This document shows, piece by piece, positions 35,891-45,000 of a stretch of 49,382 nt of DNA. The position numbers and the translations under genes were made by a program. The DNA is taken from contig JAGFXO010000008.1 in the NCBI GenBank assembly GCA_017861285.1, forward strand, positions 1 through 49,382, written 5' to 3'. This DNA is from Geobacteraceae bacterium (GTDB taxonomy: Bacteria > Desulfobacterota > Desulfuromonadia > Geobacterales > Geobacteraceae). Numbering within the stretch: position 1 is the first letter of the stretch; each line of letters starts with the position of its first letter. The notes beneath the pieces are model-generated. The model saw only the letters and a program-made list of their open reading frames with translations, made no database searches and was not told the origin of the DNA.

Positions 35891-36213
35891 TTTGTACCTC
35901 CCTTTAAGATTGATCACTTACAGATTACCTCAAAATGAACATGTGTAAAGGATTCACACCAAATATTTTGTCAATCTCCAGCAAGGATCGGCAGGTTGTT
36001 CCGGGAATAAAGAAAAACCGCATCAACCGGGGTGGATTTTCGAGGTAATAGTTGATAAATCTCTCCTCTCCTCTATACTTTTATACGGGGCTTTACCGTT
36101 GATACTGGCATGTCGACCGGCTGGAAAAACAGGCGGTTGCGATATGTCCGGCAGCGCGTGGATACCAGGAAATCGAAATTGCATTCATTCTGACAAAAGA
36201 GGGAGGTAATGGC
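35891..36213. other. 323-bp divergent region between ytxH-like and encapsulin genes
   Basis: Contains the ytxH-like ribosome site, a promoter for the encapsulin operon (36052-36079) and a leader of about 130 nt. I saw no clear Fur-type box and no other gene. Confidence 0.5.
36052..36079 (+). promoter_or_regulatory. sigma-70 promoter for the encapsulin operon
   Basis: TTGATA (36052-36057), 16-bp spacer and TATACT (36074-36079). The predicted transcript has a leader of about 130 nt before the ferritin-like cargo gene. Confidence 0.65.
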
Positions 36214-36597
36214 ATGCCTGATTTTGGAAACCCGTTTTCCGGTTTGGCAGCTGGAAGAACACTGACCCACGAAGAGCTGGTCAGGGCTGTACGTTTCATG
36301 GTCGCGGCGGAATATGAGGCCGTACAGCTTTATGTGCAGCTTGCCGAATCCACCGGCAACGAACTGGCAAAGCGTGTCCTGATGGATATTGCGGATGAGG
36401 AAATAGTTCATGCCGGTGAATTTATGAGGCTTCTCAAGGAGCTTGCCCCGGGGGAGGAAGCCCTCTATGCGGAGGGAGCCCAGGAAGTGGAGGAAATGAT
36501 CGATGCTTTGAAGGGTGAGGTGACGTCGGCTGCCGGAGATGTGGTTGAGAATGCTGCTCCCGCTCTGACAGTCGGGAGCCTCATGGACAAAGAATAA
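36214..36597 (+). CDS. encapsulated ferritin-like cargo protein (EncFtn)
   Basis: 127-aa helical ferroxidase cargo of an encapsulin. Residues E33, E63 and H66 have the same spacing as the E32/E62/H65 ferroxidase centre described for Rhodospirillum rubrum EncFtn, and E35 and Y40 match its secondary metal site. E63-x2-H66 lies in DEEIVHAGEF. The C-terminus, after a linker, ends in LTVGSL (residues 118-123) plus MDKE, the known encapsulin loading peptide that binds the shell interior. The protein would oxidise Fe(II) inside the compartment for storage. GGGAGG lies 7 nt before the ATG. The shell gene follows 134 bp downstream. Confidence 0.93.
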   Translation: MPDFGNPFSGLAAGRTLTHEELVRAVRFMVAAEYEAVQLYVQLAESTGNELAKRVLMDIADEEIVHAGEFMRLLKELAPGEEALYAEGAQEVEEMIDALKGEVTSAAGDVVENAAPALTVGSLMDKE

Positions 36598-36731
36598 ACA
36601 GCAGTCTGCCGTAATCGAGGCGCAGAGAGCATACAATCTATACAGGGCGAAAAGTTCCTTGCGGGACGGCTGGAAGCAAAACCGGATCGGCCTTCCGAAA
36701 CAGGTTGCAATCGCCCGTGATGGGAGGAAAC

Positions 36732-37568
36732 ATGGATTTTCTGGACAGGAGTTCGGCTCCGCTTACCGATGAAGAATGGCGCCGTGTTGATGAAGCAGTG
36801 GTTGAGTCCGCCCGCAGGATGCTGATCGGCCGTCGCATCCTGAATATTCTCGGACCCCTTGGATCAGGAGTGTATAGTATTCCCTATTCGGTATTCAGCG
36901 GCAAGACGCAGGCTGGTGTCGATATGATTGGTGAAAAGGAAGATCTCGTTGTCGAAGCTGACCGCCGGGCAACGATAAATCTCCCGATCCTTTACAAAGA
37001 TTGCAAGATATTGTGGCGTGATGTCGAGGCCGACCGGCATCTGGGTATACCCCTGGATGTCAGCACCTTTGCCGTTGCGGCCAGTTTCGTAGCTTCCCAG
37101 GAAGACAATCTCGTTTTTAACGGAAATGTCGAACTCGGTCATGAAGGTCTTTTTACGGCTTCGGGAAGACTCTCAGTTCCGATTGGAAGCTGGGACAAGA
37201 GCGGAACTGCCCTTGCCGATGCGGTGAAGGCTGCCGGAGCTTTGTCCTCTGCCGGTCATTACGGACCATATGCCATGGTTGTCAGCCCGGTTCTTTTCGG
37301 GAGCATGGTGCGGGTATACGGCAATACCGGAATGCTTGAACTCGATCAGGTGAAAGCGCTGATGGGCGGGGGAGTCCATTATTCGAATGTTATCAGTGGC
37401 AAGAAAGCGGTGGTGATTGCCCTTGGTCAGCAGAACCTCAATCTTGCCGTCGGCCAGGATATGGCGACCGGTTATATGGGGCCGGTCAATATGAATCATC
37501 TGTTCCGGGTGATGGAAACCCTGGCCCTGCTGATCCGGCGTCCGGATGCCATTTGTACCATTGAATAA
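36732..37568 (+). CDS. encapsulin shell protein, family 1
   Basis: 278-aa HK97-fold shell protein (linocin/CFP29 family) that self-assembles into a hollow icosahedral compartment. Typical N-terminus MDFLDRSSAPLTDEEWRRVD and motifs SVFSGKTQAGVDMI, IPLDVSTFAVAASFVASQED, SPVLFGSMVRVY and the C-terminal LALLIRRPDAICTIE agree with characterised family 1 shells, as does the length. ATG 36732 has GGAGG 4 nt upstream; a TTG further upstream is in frame but unsupported. With the upstream EncFtn cargo, it would form an iron-storing nanocompartment. Confidence 0.95.
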   Translation: MDFLDRSSAPLTDEEWRRVDEAVVESARRMLIGRRILNILGPLGSGVYSIPYSVFSGKTQAGVDMIGEKEDLVVEADRRATINLPILYKDCKILWRDVEADRHLGIPLDVSTFAVAASFVASQEDNLVFNGNVELGHEGLFTASGRLSVPIGSWDKSGTALADAVKAAGALSSAGHYGPYAMVVSPVLFGSMVRVYGNTGMLELDQVKALMGGGVHYSNVISGKKAVVIALGQQNLNLAVGQDMATGYMGPVNMNHLFRVMETLALLIRRPDAICTIE

Positions 37569-37640
37569 AACCCGTCATGCTGGTAGTTTTCTTCCGGGTC
37601 GACACGAAATCACCTTATCATTCCGGGTAACGAGTATCAG

Positions 37641-37672
37641 GACAGGGGCAGCCGTTTTGCGGCTCCCCTGTC
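37641..37672 (+). terminator. hairpin downstream of the encapsulin gene
   Basis: A 13-bp stem (GACAGGGG, bulged C, AGCCG; CGGCT, CCCCTGTC) with a 5-nt loop lies 72 bp after the shell stop codon. No T tract follows. Probably a transcript 3'-end structure. Confidence 0.5.
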
Positions 37673-37738
37673 TTCACGTGAAAAACGCTGTCTCCTGCCC
37701 CCCCCCATTTCCCGTTGTACCGGTATTTTCAAAATTTG

Positions 37739-37766
37739 TGTCAACGAGCGGCAGTGATATGCGTTA
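37739..37766 (+). promoter_or_regulatory. possible ECF-type autoregulatory promoter
   Basis: TGTCAAC (37739-37745), 16-bp spacer, CGTTA (37762-37766) directly upstream of the sigma-factor gene. ECF promoters often have AAC in the -35 and CGT in the -10. No convincing sigma-70 alternative is visible. A near-identical arrangement precedes the DUF3047 gene. Confidence 0.35.
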
Positions 37767-37811
37767 CTATAAGTAAAAAGGCTGAAATCCACTTGTCATG
37801 GGCAGGAGCAG

Positions 37812-38495
37812 ATGGCTGCATTTCATTGTCAGGACAACGGTGCGCAAGACCGGAATGATCGAACAGGATTCAAGCTCGGAGAAGCCGGGGCGGAGTGCAT
37901 CGCGGAATTGACGGCTACCATAGGGAAGCCTTCATACAGGGAGGTCACGCTGGAGAGTACAGAGGCACTGAACCGGTTTCTCGGTAATGTGGAAAGACAG
38001 TCGTTCATTATGGCGCAAATGGCCACGCGCAACCAAGATGATTCACTTGATATCGTTCATGATGCGATGTTCGGATTCTTGAAGAGGTATACCTCGCGTC
38101 CGGAGGAGGAATGGAAGCCGCTGTACTATCGGGTCTTGAACAGCCGTATCAGGGACTGGCAGCGGCGTGCCGTCGTCCGCGGCCGGTTCCGTGCCTGGCT
38201 GGGTTTTGCAGGAGATGAAGAAGATGAAGCCGCTGATCCACTGGAAAAATTCCCGGACATATCGACTCCCGATCCAGCCGCGCAGATTATATTGAACGAT
38301 GCTGCCGATGCCATTAAAACCGCTCTCAGGTCCTTGCCCCTGCGGCAAAGGGAGGCATTTCTATTGCGGGCGTGGGAAGGGATGGATGTTCGGGAGACTG
38401 CTTATGCAATGGGCTGTTCTGAAGGAAGTGTAAAAACACATTATTCACGGGCAGTGCATACGCTGCGAGGCCTTTTGGAGGAGCACCGGCCATGA
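37812..38495 (+). CDS. sigma-70 family (ECF-type) RNA polymerase sigma factor
   Basis: 227-aa sigma factor with regions 2 and 4 only. Region 2 runs about residues 54-115 (FIMAQMATRNQDDSLDIVHD, GFLKRYTSRPEEEWKPLYYR, RIRDWQRR) and region 4 at about 175-222 (LRSLPLRQREAFLLRAWEG, GCSEGSVKTHYSRAVHTL). The linker is acidic (GDEEDEAADPLEKFPDI). The first 50 residues lack family features, and the start (AGGAG only 3 nt before ATG) is uncertain. It overlaps the next gene by 4 bp (ATGA), typical of a sigma/anti-sigma pair. It probably answers to an envelope signal. Confidence 0.88.
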   Translation: MAAFHCQDNGAQDRNDRTGFKLGEAGAECIAELTATIGKPSYREVTLESTEALNRFLGNVERQSFIMAQMATRNQDDSLDIVHDAMFGFLKRYTSRPEEEWKPLYYRVLNSRIRDWQRRAVVRGRFRAWLGFAGDEEDEAADPLEKFPDISTPDPAAQIILNDAADAIKTALRSLPLRQREAFLLRAWEGMDVRETAYAMGCSEGSVKTHYSRAVHTLRGLLEEHRP

Positions 38496-38851
38496 GAGGA
38501 AACGAATCGGAAAAAAATCTTCAAGATAAAATCAGAAAGAGTCTCGATGAGGAAGCGGAGAATCTGGATAGGACGACTGTGCGGGCTCTCAGGAGTATGC
38601 GGATGGAAGCGCTGGAGACACTGGAGAGCAAGGGGGGCTTTGCCAGAATTCCCCGGTGGTTGACGGTGGGCGGTATTGCCTCGGCTGTTGTCCTGGTGGC
38701 AACGATTTCCATGGTTTTCTTCTCGTCACAGAAAACCCTGCCGGTCAAAAATCCGGAGGATTTTGAGCTTTTGAGCGCAAAAGAGCAGCAGGAACTCTAC
38801 ACAGATCTGGAATTTTACCGCTGGCTGGCAGAGCAGGAAAATGAGGGCTAA
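38492..38851 (+). CDS. probable anti-sigma factor, single transmembrane protein
   Basis: 119-aa protein with a cytoplasmic N-terminal helical region (about 55 residues), one transmembrane segment (WLTVGGIASAVVLVATISMV, about residues 56-75) and a periplasmic C-terminus with DLEFYRWLA near the end. It contains no cysteine, so it lacks the zinc motif of classical anti-sigma domains. The call rests on topology and on the 4-bp overlap with the ECF sigma gene. I do not recognise the family more precisely. Confidence 0.65.
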   Translation: MRGNESEKNLQDKIRKSLDEEAENLDRTTVRALRSMRMEALETLESKGGFARIPRWLTVGGIASAVVLVATISMVFFSSQKTLPVKNPEDFELLSAKEQQELYTDLEFYRWLAEQENEG

Positions 38852-38899
38852 TCCTTGCCCGGCGTTACATAAAGCGAATCATGGAAAAGGAAGAGGACG

Positions 38900-39391
38900 A
38901 TGAGGAAAAGGGTAGGGGGTATGGTTGTATTTATTCTGATGCTGTTCGCCACAGGCGCTTTGGCGCGTGAACCGGGCGTCGCCTGGGACCAGTTGACCAG
39001 GGATGAGCAGCAGGTTCTGAAGCCATTCAGGGAAAAGTGGGAGCAAATTCCCCCTGCCCGCCAGGAGCACCTTCGCAGAGGAGCGGAAAGGTGGCAACGG
39101 ATGACCCCCGATGAGCGCAAGGAAGCCCAGGAGCGTTTCCAGCGTTGGCGTGATCTCCCTCCGGAGCAGCGGGAAAAAATCCACAAGCGCTACGAGGAGT
39201 TCCGCAAACTGCCCCCTGAAGAGCAGGAAAAGATTCGCAGCAGGTACCGTTGGTTCCGGCAGCTGCCGCCTGAAGAGCGAAAAGCGTTGAGGGAAAAAAT
39301 GCAGGGGATGGCTCCCGATGAACGACGAGAATTCAGAGAGCGGTTGCATTCCATGACGCCTGAAGAGAGACAGAAGTTTTTGGGCCGGTAA
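38900..39391 (+). CDS. periplasmic DUF3106 protein with helical repeats
   Basis: 163-aa exported protein. After the signal peptide (GGMVVFILMLFATGALA) it has about eight repeats, first of 18 residues (LPPEQREKIHKRYEEFRK, LPPEEQEKIRSRYRWFRQ), then of 15 (LPPEERKALREKMQG, MAPDERREFRERLHS). Each begins with a [LM]xP[ED]E/Q turn and continues as a basic-acidic helix. It matches DUF3106. Similar repeat architecture occurs in periplasmic stress proteins such as CpxP/ZraP (inference only). It lies 48 bp after the putative anti-sigma gene and is presumably part of that operon. Confidence 0.82.
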   Translation: MRKRVGGMVVFILMLFATGALAREPGVAWDQLTRDEQQVLKPFREKWEQIPPARQEHLRRGAERWQRMTPDERKEAQERFQRWRDLPPEQREKIHKRYEEFRKLPPEEQEKIRSRYRWFRQLPPEERKALREKMQGMAPDERREFRERLHSMTPEERQKFLGR

Positions 39392-39396
39392 CATGA

Positions 39397-40095
39397 TTAA
39401 TCGAGGCGGACGGGGAGGGACTTTGCCAGATAGATTTCCTGGGGACTAACCTTCGCCTGGTAGGCAACGGCCTCCACGCCGTTTTTGACCGCCAGGCGTA
39501 ACAGCCTGCCGTATTCGGGGTCTATTTCGTCTGCCGGTGCAACAAAGTGGGCATCGGTCCGCTGCACTACAAAGAAAATCACTCCCCTGTACCCGTCCCG
39601 CACTACACTCACGAGCTCGTTCAGATGTTTCTGCCCCCGCACGGTAACGGCATCGGGAAACATTGCTGCATCGTCCTCGACCAGAGTAACATTCTTTACC
39701 TCGACGTAGCACAAGCCTTTCGTTCCGGAAAGGAGAAGATCGATCCTGCTGTTCTTCCCGTAGGGCACTTCCGGGCGTATTGAGTCATATCCCGCAAGTT
39801 CCTTTACCGTTCCACGTTCGATCGCATCCCGTGCCAGCCTGTTGGGAAGAAACGTATTGATGCCGACCCACAGGCCATTCAGCTTTACCATTTCCCATGT
39901 AAAACGAAATTTTCTTTTCGGATTGTCGCTGATTGAGAGAAGAACGCTGCTTCCGGCAATGGCGCACCCTTTCATGCTTCCTGAATTGGGGCAGTGGGCC
40001 GTTATGATTTCTCCGTTTTCCAGTTCGACATCGGCAAGGAACCGTTTGTAGCGTCGTATCAGTGTACCGGCGTGAAGTGGTTTCGGTAGCAGCAT
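39397..40095 (-). CDS. sfsA: sugar fermentation stimulation protein SfsA
   Basis: 232-aa SfsA-family protein. The N-terminal part (RRYKRFLADVELENGEIITA, HCPNSGSMKGCA) and later segments NTFLPNRLARDAIERGTV, YGKNSRIDLLL and GLCYVEVKNVTLVEDDAAMF are characteristic. The latter pair has the acidic and lysine residues of a PD-(D/E)XK nuclease-like core. E. coli SfsA has DNA-binding ability, and its physiological role is unclear. GAGGA lies 5 nt before the ATG. Convergent with the DUF3106 gene, 5 bp apart. Confidence 0.94.
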   Translation of the reverse strand: MLLPKPLHAGTLIRRYKRFLADVELENGEIITAHCPNSGSMKGCAIAGSSVLLSISDNPKRKFRFTWEMVKLNGLWVGINTFLPNRLARDAIERGTVKELAGYDSIRPEVPYGKNSRIDLLLSGTKGLCYVEVKNVTLVEDDAAMFPDAVTVRGQKHLNELVSVVRDGYRGVIFFVVQRTDAHFVAPADEIDPEYGRLLRLAVKNGVEAVAYQAKVSPQEIYLAKSLPVRLD

Positions 40096-40330
40096 TTTTT
40101 CCTCCCTGATAGTGGGGACACCGCAAACAATAAGTGCTCATGAGACGAATTTCCGTGAGAGACTGAAAAAATCCCCCTTCTGCCTTTACCATTGCACAAA
40201 AAAACGGTATGTTTTCACTATAAAAGATTCGCCCGGCAAACGCAACGGCAGGAGGATTGCGGGCCGGCCGCGCTCGATGTAATGCTGGCAGAATTGATTC
40301 ACATTCATTGAGTAAAAGGATAAATTTGCC

Positions 40331-42091
40331 TTGCCGAAATACAGACTTTTGCAGGTATTCCTAATCGTGATTTGGACGGCGTCTTCGACAGTTCTCTATG
40401 CCACGGAACAACTTCAGGTAATTGTCCGGGGTGTCGAGGGAGAGGTCCGGGAGAATGTCGAGTCGGCACTCGCGGTGCCACCCGGCCTGGTGCGTGACGG
40501 AATAATTGACAAGGTGTGGCTGCAGGTTTACGAAAAAGAGGCTGAGGCAAGGGTCCGAGCGGCGCTGCAGCCATTCGGGTACTACAATGCCGGTGTCCGG
40601 GCATCCCTGCTGAAATCCGTCGGTGAAAAATACCGCTTTCAGGTTGATATCGACCCGGGAGTCCCGGTCAAGATTGTATCGGTCAGTATTGCCATGCAGG
40701 GTGAAGGCTTCGATGAGGAATCCCTCAATGAACTTGTGGACGAATTCCCTTTGTACAATGGAGATGTCCTGCGGCATCCGACTTACGAGGAAGCGAAAGC
40801 GGCACTCAAGGGGCGGGCTATTGAACTTGGTTATCTGGATGCGGATTTTTCCGTCCATGAAATACTCATTTCCGAGAAAAAGACTTCCGCGGATATCCAG
40901 CTTGTTCTGGATACCGGTCCTCGGTATTTGTTCGGTGAAGCCAGTCTGCCGGCGGCTACAAGATATCCTAACCGTTTCCTGAAACGCTACCTCGCATTCA
41001 GGCCCGGCGATACTTTTTCCCAGGAGAAAATCGGTGAAACCCAGCTCAATTTCATTAACTCCGACCGGTTCCGGGAAATTGCCGTCATTGCGGAAAAGGA
41101 AAAGTCCGTCGATTTGAGAATTCCGGTTGTTGTCCAGCTGAAACCTGCTGCCAGCCAAAGACTGAGAGTGGGCGCAGGGTACGGTACTGATACCGGTGCA
41201 AGGTTTACAGGGAATTACAGGGATTTGAACATGTTCCGTCTCGGCCACGAATTCCTTGCCGAGTTGTTCCTGGCCGAGCGTCTGCAGGGAGCGGGTGCAG
41301 GTTATACAATACCCAGTTCCAAGGGAATAAACAGTTATACCGGGTTGAGGGTGAATTTCCAGAGGGAGGACATAGCCACCTATGAGGATAGGCTTGTGTC
41401 GCTGGAGGTCAACAGGAGCAGGAATTTCGGGCCGGGTATGCTGGGAATGGTCTATCTTCAGTTGCTGTATGAGGATTTTACGGTTGCCTCGGACGAATCA
41501 AGCTCAATTCTCGTCCTTCCCGGCATACGCTTTACCATTCGCCGGTATGACGATCTGATACGGCCGACACGGGGATTTCGTTATTCTATCGAAGTTCGGG
41601 GCACTCACCAGGATATCGGCTCCGATACAGGCTTCATCCAGCTTCTGACTGACGGTAACGCGCTTTTTTCTTTGCCGTGGAAACTGAAATTTTTCGTCAG
41701 GGGGAATGTGGGCCTGACGGCGCAGAACGATCCGTTGGCGGATTTGCCGGCTTCCTTGAGATTTTTTGCCGGAGGGGACACCAGCGTTCGCGGTTATTCC
41801 TACCAGAGCCTTGGCCCTCGCGATGCCAGCGGCAGGGTCGAGGGTGGGAAGAATCTGCTTGTCGGCAGCCTGGAGCTTGAACGGAGTCTATTCAAGGACT
41901 GGGGGATATCTGCCTTTATTGATACGGGAAATGCCTTCAATTCTATCACCAATATCCGCCTGTATTCCGGAGCGGGGCTCGGCCTGCACTATTATACCAG
42001 GGTTGGCGCCATCAACCTCTTTTTTGCACGTCAGATCGGTGTTCAGGATCCGGCAAACCATATCCATTTTACCGTGGGGTTCGAACTGTGA
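40331..42091 (+). CDS. tamA: TamA-type outer-membrane assembly protein (Omp85)
   Basis: 586-aa Omp85 protein with a signal peptide (LLQVFLIVIWTASSTVLYA), about three POTRA-like domains (residues 28-260; for example VWLQVYEKEAEARVRAALQP) and a C-terminal 16-strand barrel (residues 270-586), with the conserved GGDTSVRGYSYQSLGPRD segment. Such proteins assist insertion of some outer-membrane proteins and help lipid transport with TamB. The start is TTG 40331, with AGGA about 10 nt upstream; no ATG serves. The stop overlaps tamB by 4 bp (GTGA), so the pair is translationally coupled. Confidence 0.9.
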   Translation: MPKYRLLQVFLIVIWTASSTVLYATEQLQVIVRGVEGEVRENVESALAVPPGLVRDGIIDKVWLQVYEKEAEARVRAALQPFGYYNAGVRASLLKSVGEKYRFQVDIDPGVPVKIVSVSIAMQGEGFDEESLNELVDEFPLYNGDVLRHPTYEEAKAALKGRAIELGYLDADFSVHEILISEKKTSADIQLVLDTGPRYLFGEASLPAATRYPNRFLKRYLAFRPGDTFSQEKIGETQLNFINSDRFREIAVIAEKEKSVDLRIPVVVQLKPAASQRLRVGAGYGTDTGARFTGNYRDLNMFRLGHEFLAELFLAERLQGAGAGYTIPSSKGINSYTGLRVNFQREDIATYEDRLVSLEVNRSRNFGPGMLGMVYLQLLYEDFTVASDESSSILVLPGIRFTIRRYDDLIRPTRGFRYSIEVRGTHQDIGSDTGFIQLLTDGNALFSLPWKLKFFVRGNVGLTAQNDPLADLPASLRFFAGGDTSVRGYSYQSLGPRDASGRVEGGKNLLVGSLELERSLFKDWGISAFIDTGNAFNSITNIRLYSGAGLGLHYYTRVGAINLFFARQIGVQDPANHIHFTVGFEL

Positions 42092-45000
42092 AAAGGGTGC
42101 TCACATACGGCATCGCGGTGGTGCTGCTCGCGGTGGCAATTAGCTGCCTGGCCGCCCTGGGCTGGCTTGCCGGGACATCCGAGGGCGCCAGTTGGCTTAT
42201 GGATCAAATCTCCCGGCGGTCAGACATTGTCATTTCCGCATCCAGGGTGGAGGGGTCTTTGCTGGAAGGGTTGCGCCTTGAAAACCTGCGCCTGCACTTC
42301 GACGACGAAGAAATCAGGGCAGCCGGTGTCAGGCTCCGATGGCGGCCGCTTTCCCTGTTTTTCGGGAAAGTGGCAGTGCGGGAGCTTGACATTCACGGCA
42401 TGGAAATCACGGACAATCGGCCTAAAATAGCGAAGCCTTTTGACTTGAGTTGGCCGAAGGTAACGGGAATACCGGCCTGGATGGACGTGCGGGTCAGGGT
42501 CTTGCGGGTTACCGGATTCACCTATCGCAGATTGAATGACCGTCCCACAATGATTGACCGTTTCTCCGCGCGGGTCATGTGGCGTGACGGTGTACTGACA
42601 GTTGAAAAGCTGAAGCTGGCAATGCCAACCCTCAGCATGGAGGGTGACATGCTGGCAGGGTTTCGCAGACCGGCCCTTTTGTTGAAAATCCGGTGCAAGA
42701 CTCGCCATCCTTTGGCAGGCGCTGACGAATTTCTCGTTTCTTCGCGTCTCTCCGCGGCAGGCAATAACGGGCAACTCTCCGGGCCGGTAGAAGTCATCTC
42801 CAAGTCCGGCTCCAAACAGCACCTGCAAATTGAAGGCGGACTGGGGCTGTCCAGGAATACCGTCGCATTGAAGAAAATGGCGCTGCGGCAGCACGGCAGG
42901 CGCGGTACCGTAAACTGCGACGGAATTCTCGGTTTTACCGAAACCGGGAAAATGATTTTTGACCTCCAATTCGGGTTGGCTGATATCAACCTCTATCCGG
43001 AACTCCACGCCGCTGTTTCCCTTGGCGGCATTGTCTCCCTTAAGGGCTCTCCAGACAGCTACCGCGGACGTTTTGCGGTTGAGAGCAAAGGGAAGAATTG
43101 GTATCGGGCGAACCTTTCGGGGGGATTCAAGGGGGATACCGGAACGATCAGCTTTGCAGACCTTAAAGGTTCCCTGCTTGACGGTCAGGCATGGGGTGAT
43201 GTCCGGATTGACTGGCGGCAGGGACTTCTGGTGAGTGGGAAAATTTCCGGCACCAATCTCAACCCGGCGAAAATCAATCCATCCTGGAAAGGAGTGGTTA
43301 ATGGGGACATGGGGGGATCGGCGCGATGGTCAGAGGGGAAACTCGTTCACGCTGACATAAGCGGCCGATTTCGGGAGAGCCGCTTTCTGAACAGGTCTTT
43401 GACGGGGGAGGCCGATATTCGGCTGATAAAAGGGAATCTCCTCATTGACCGGCTTTTTGCCAGAGGCAAAGGGTTTGATGTCCGCGCTTCCGGAGACTTG
43501 GCGAAAAGGCTTGCTTTTGCTGCCTCGGTAAGCGAGCTTTCCGGACTTGTGCCGGACGTTGCCGGGGCTGTTCGCGCCGAGGGATGGGTCAGCATGTCGG
43601 GCGGGCGTGTGGGAGGGAGTGTAAAAGCCCGCGGAAGCAATCTTGCCGCACGGGGTGTCCGTATTGCATCTGCAGATATTGATGCCGGCCTGTCAGGTGA
43701 TAAAGGAAAGTATTTGAATGCGACAGTTGGGTTCAAGGGTTTCAAGTACCATGATCTCCAAATCGATAAAGGCAACCTTGCCGGGCGCGGCAGTCTCGAA
43801 CGTCATACGGTTGAAGCGGCAATATTTTCGCCTGGTTTCGAGCTTCGGATGACTTTGAGCGGTCGTTACGCTGCGAAAACATGGGAGGGGGAAATAGTTA
43901 GGCTAGCCGGCCACGACCCCGTGGGGCCATGGAAATTGCAGTCCCCGACTTCTTTGCGGATTGCTCCACAATCAGTATCTTTTGCAAGGATTACGCTGGA
44001 TGGCGTGGAGGGGGAACGGCTCGAAGCCGATGGCCGGATTACGTTCAATCCTTTACGGGGCTTTGTCCGTGCTGATTGGCGTTCATTGAATCTTGCCCGG
44101 ATTCCGTGGATGCCAAAGGGCCTTGATCTTCAGGGACGCCTATCAGGATCTGCCACGGGGACTTTTTCTCCGGGCATGAATCTGGCACTAAGCGGGAATG
44201 CAGAACTGGCTCACGGTCTGGCAACCTGGCGGAAAAACGGTAATCAGTTCCGTAGCGTCGTAGACAATGCGGGGATTTCCTGGAACTGGGAGGGAGTAAA
44301 GACAGAGTCCGGAACGGGAAGCGGGTCTATTCGTACGCGCAGCCTCACCCTGAATGGGCGGATAGAAGCAGCAGGGACGGCTGTGGTAGACGGTCGCCTT
44401 ATAAAGGTGCCGCAGGTTTCCATGAGAATGGACTGGAATGAAGACGGGATGAACAACATGCTGGATGTTCGTTTTGCTGAAGGAGGGACTTTGAGTGGCA
44501 GATTTTTCTCCCTGTTGCCTTCACGGAAAGCCTTTCCGGGCGAGGGAGAAATTGAAGCTGAGTGGCAAGGTTTCGACCTGTCCCTGGTTCGTCCCTGGCT
44601 GCCGGCAGGACTTGACCTGGAGGGACGGGTCGGGGGCCAGATGAAGGGGAAACTGTTGACAGGCAACCGTCTCCAATTGAAAGGTACCTCGTCCCTGTCC
44701 GGGGGGCGTGTCCGTATGCTGAAAAACGGCAGGCAATTTGCCGCGGATGTCCGCAGTGCCGATCTCTCGTGGGATTGGGCTGAAAACGGTCTCGGTGGGG
44801 AATTTGCCACGGTCCTTGCGGATTATGGAAGTATCGGCGCCAAGTTCCATCTGCCGCTGGCGGCGCATTTCCCGATAGTATTGAATGAGCAGGCGCCAAT
44901 GGTCGTTGACATCACCGGCAAAGTCCGTGAGACCGGACTTCTTACAAGCCTTTTCCCCGGCTTGATTCAGGAAACGCAGGGTGAACTGAGTCTTTCGGCG

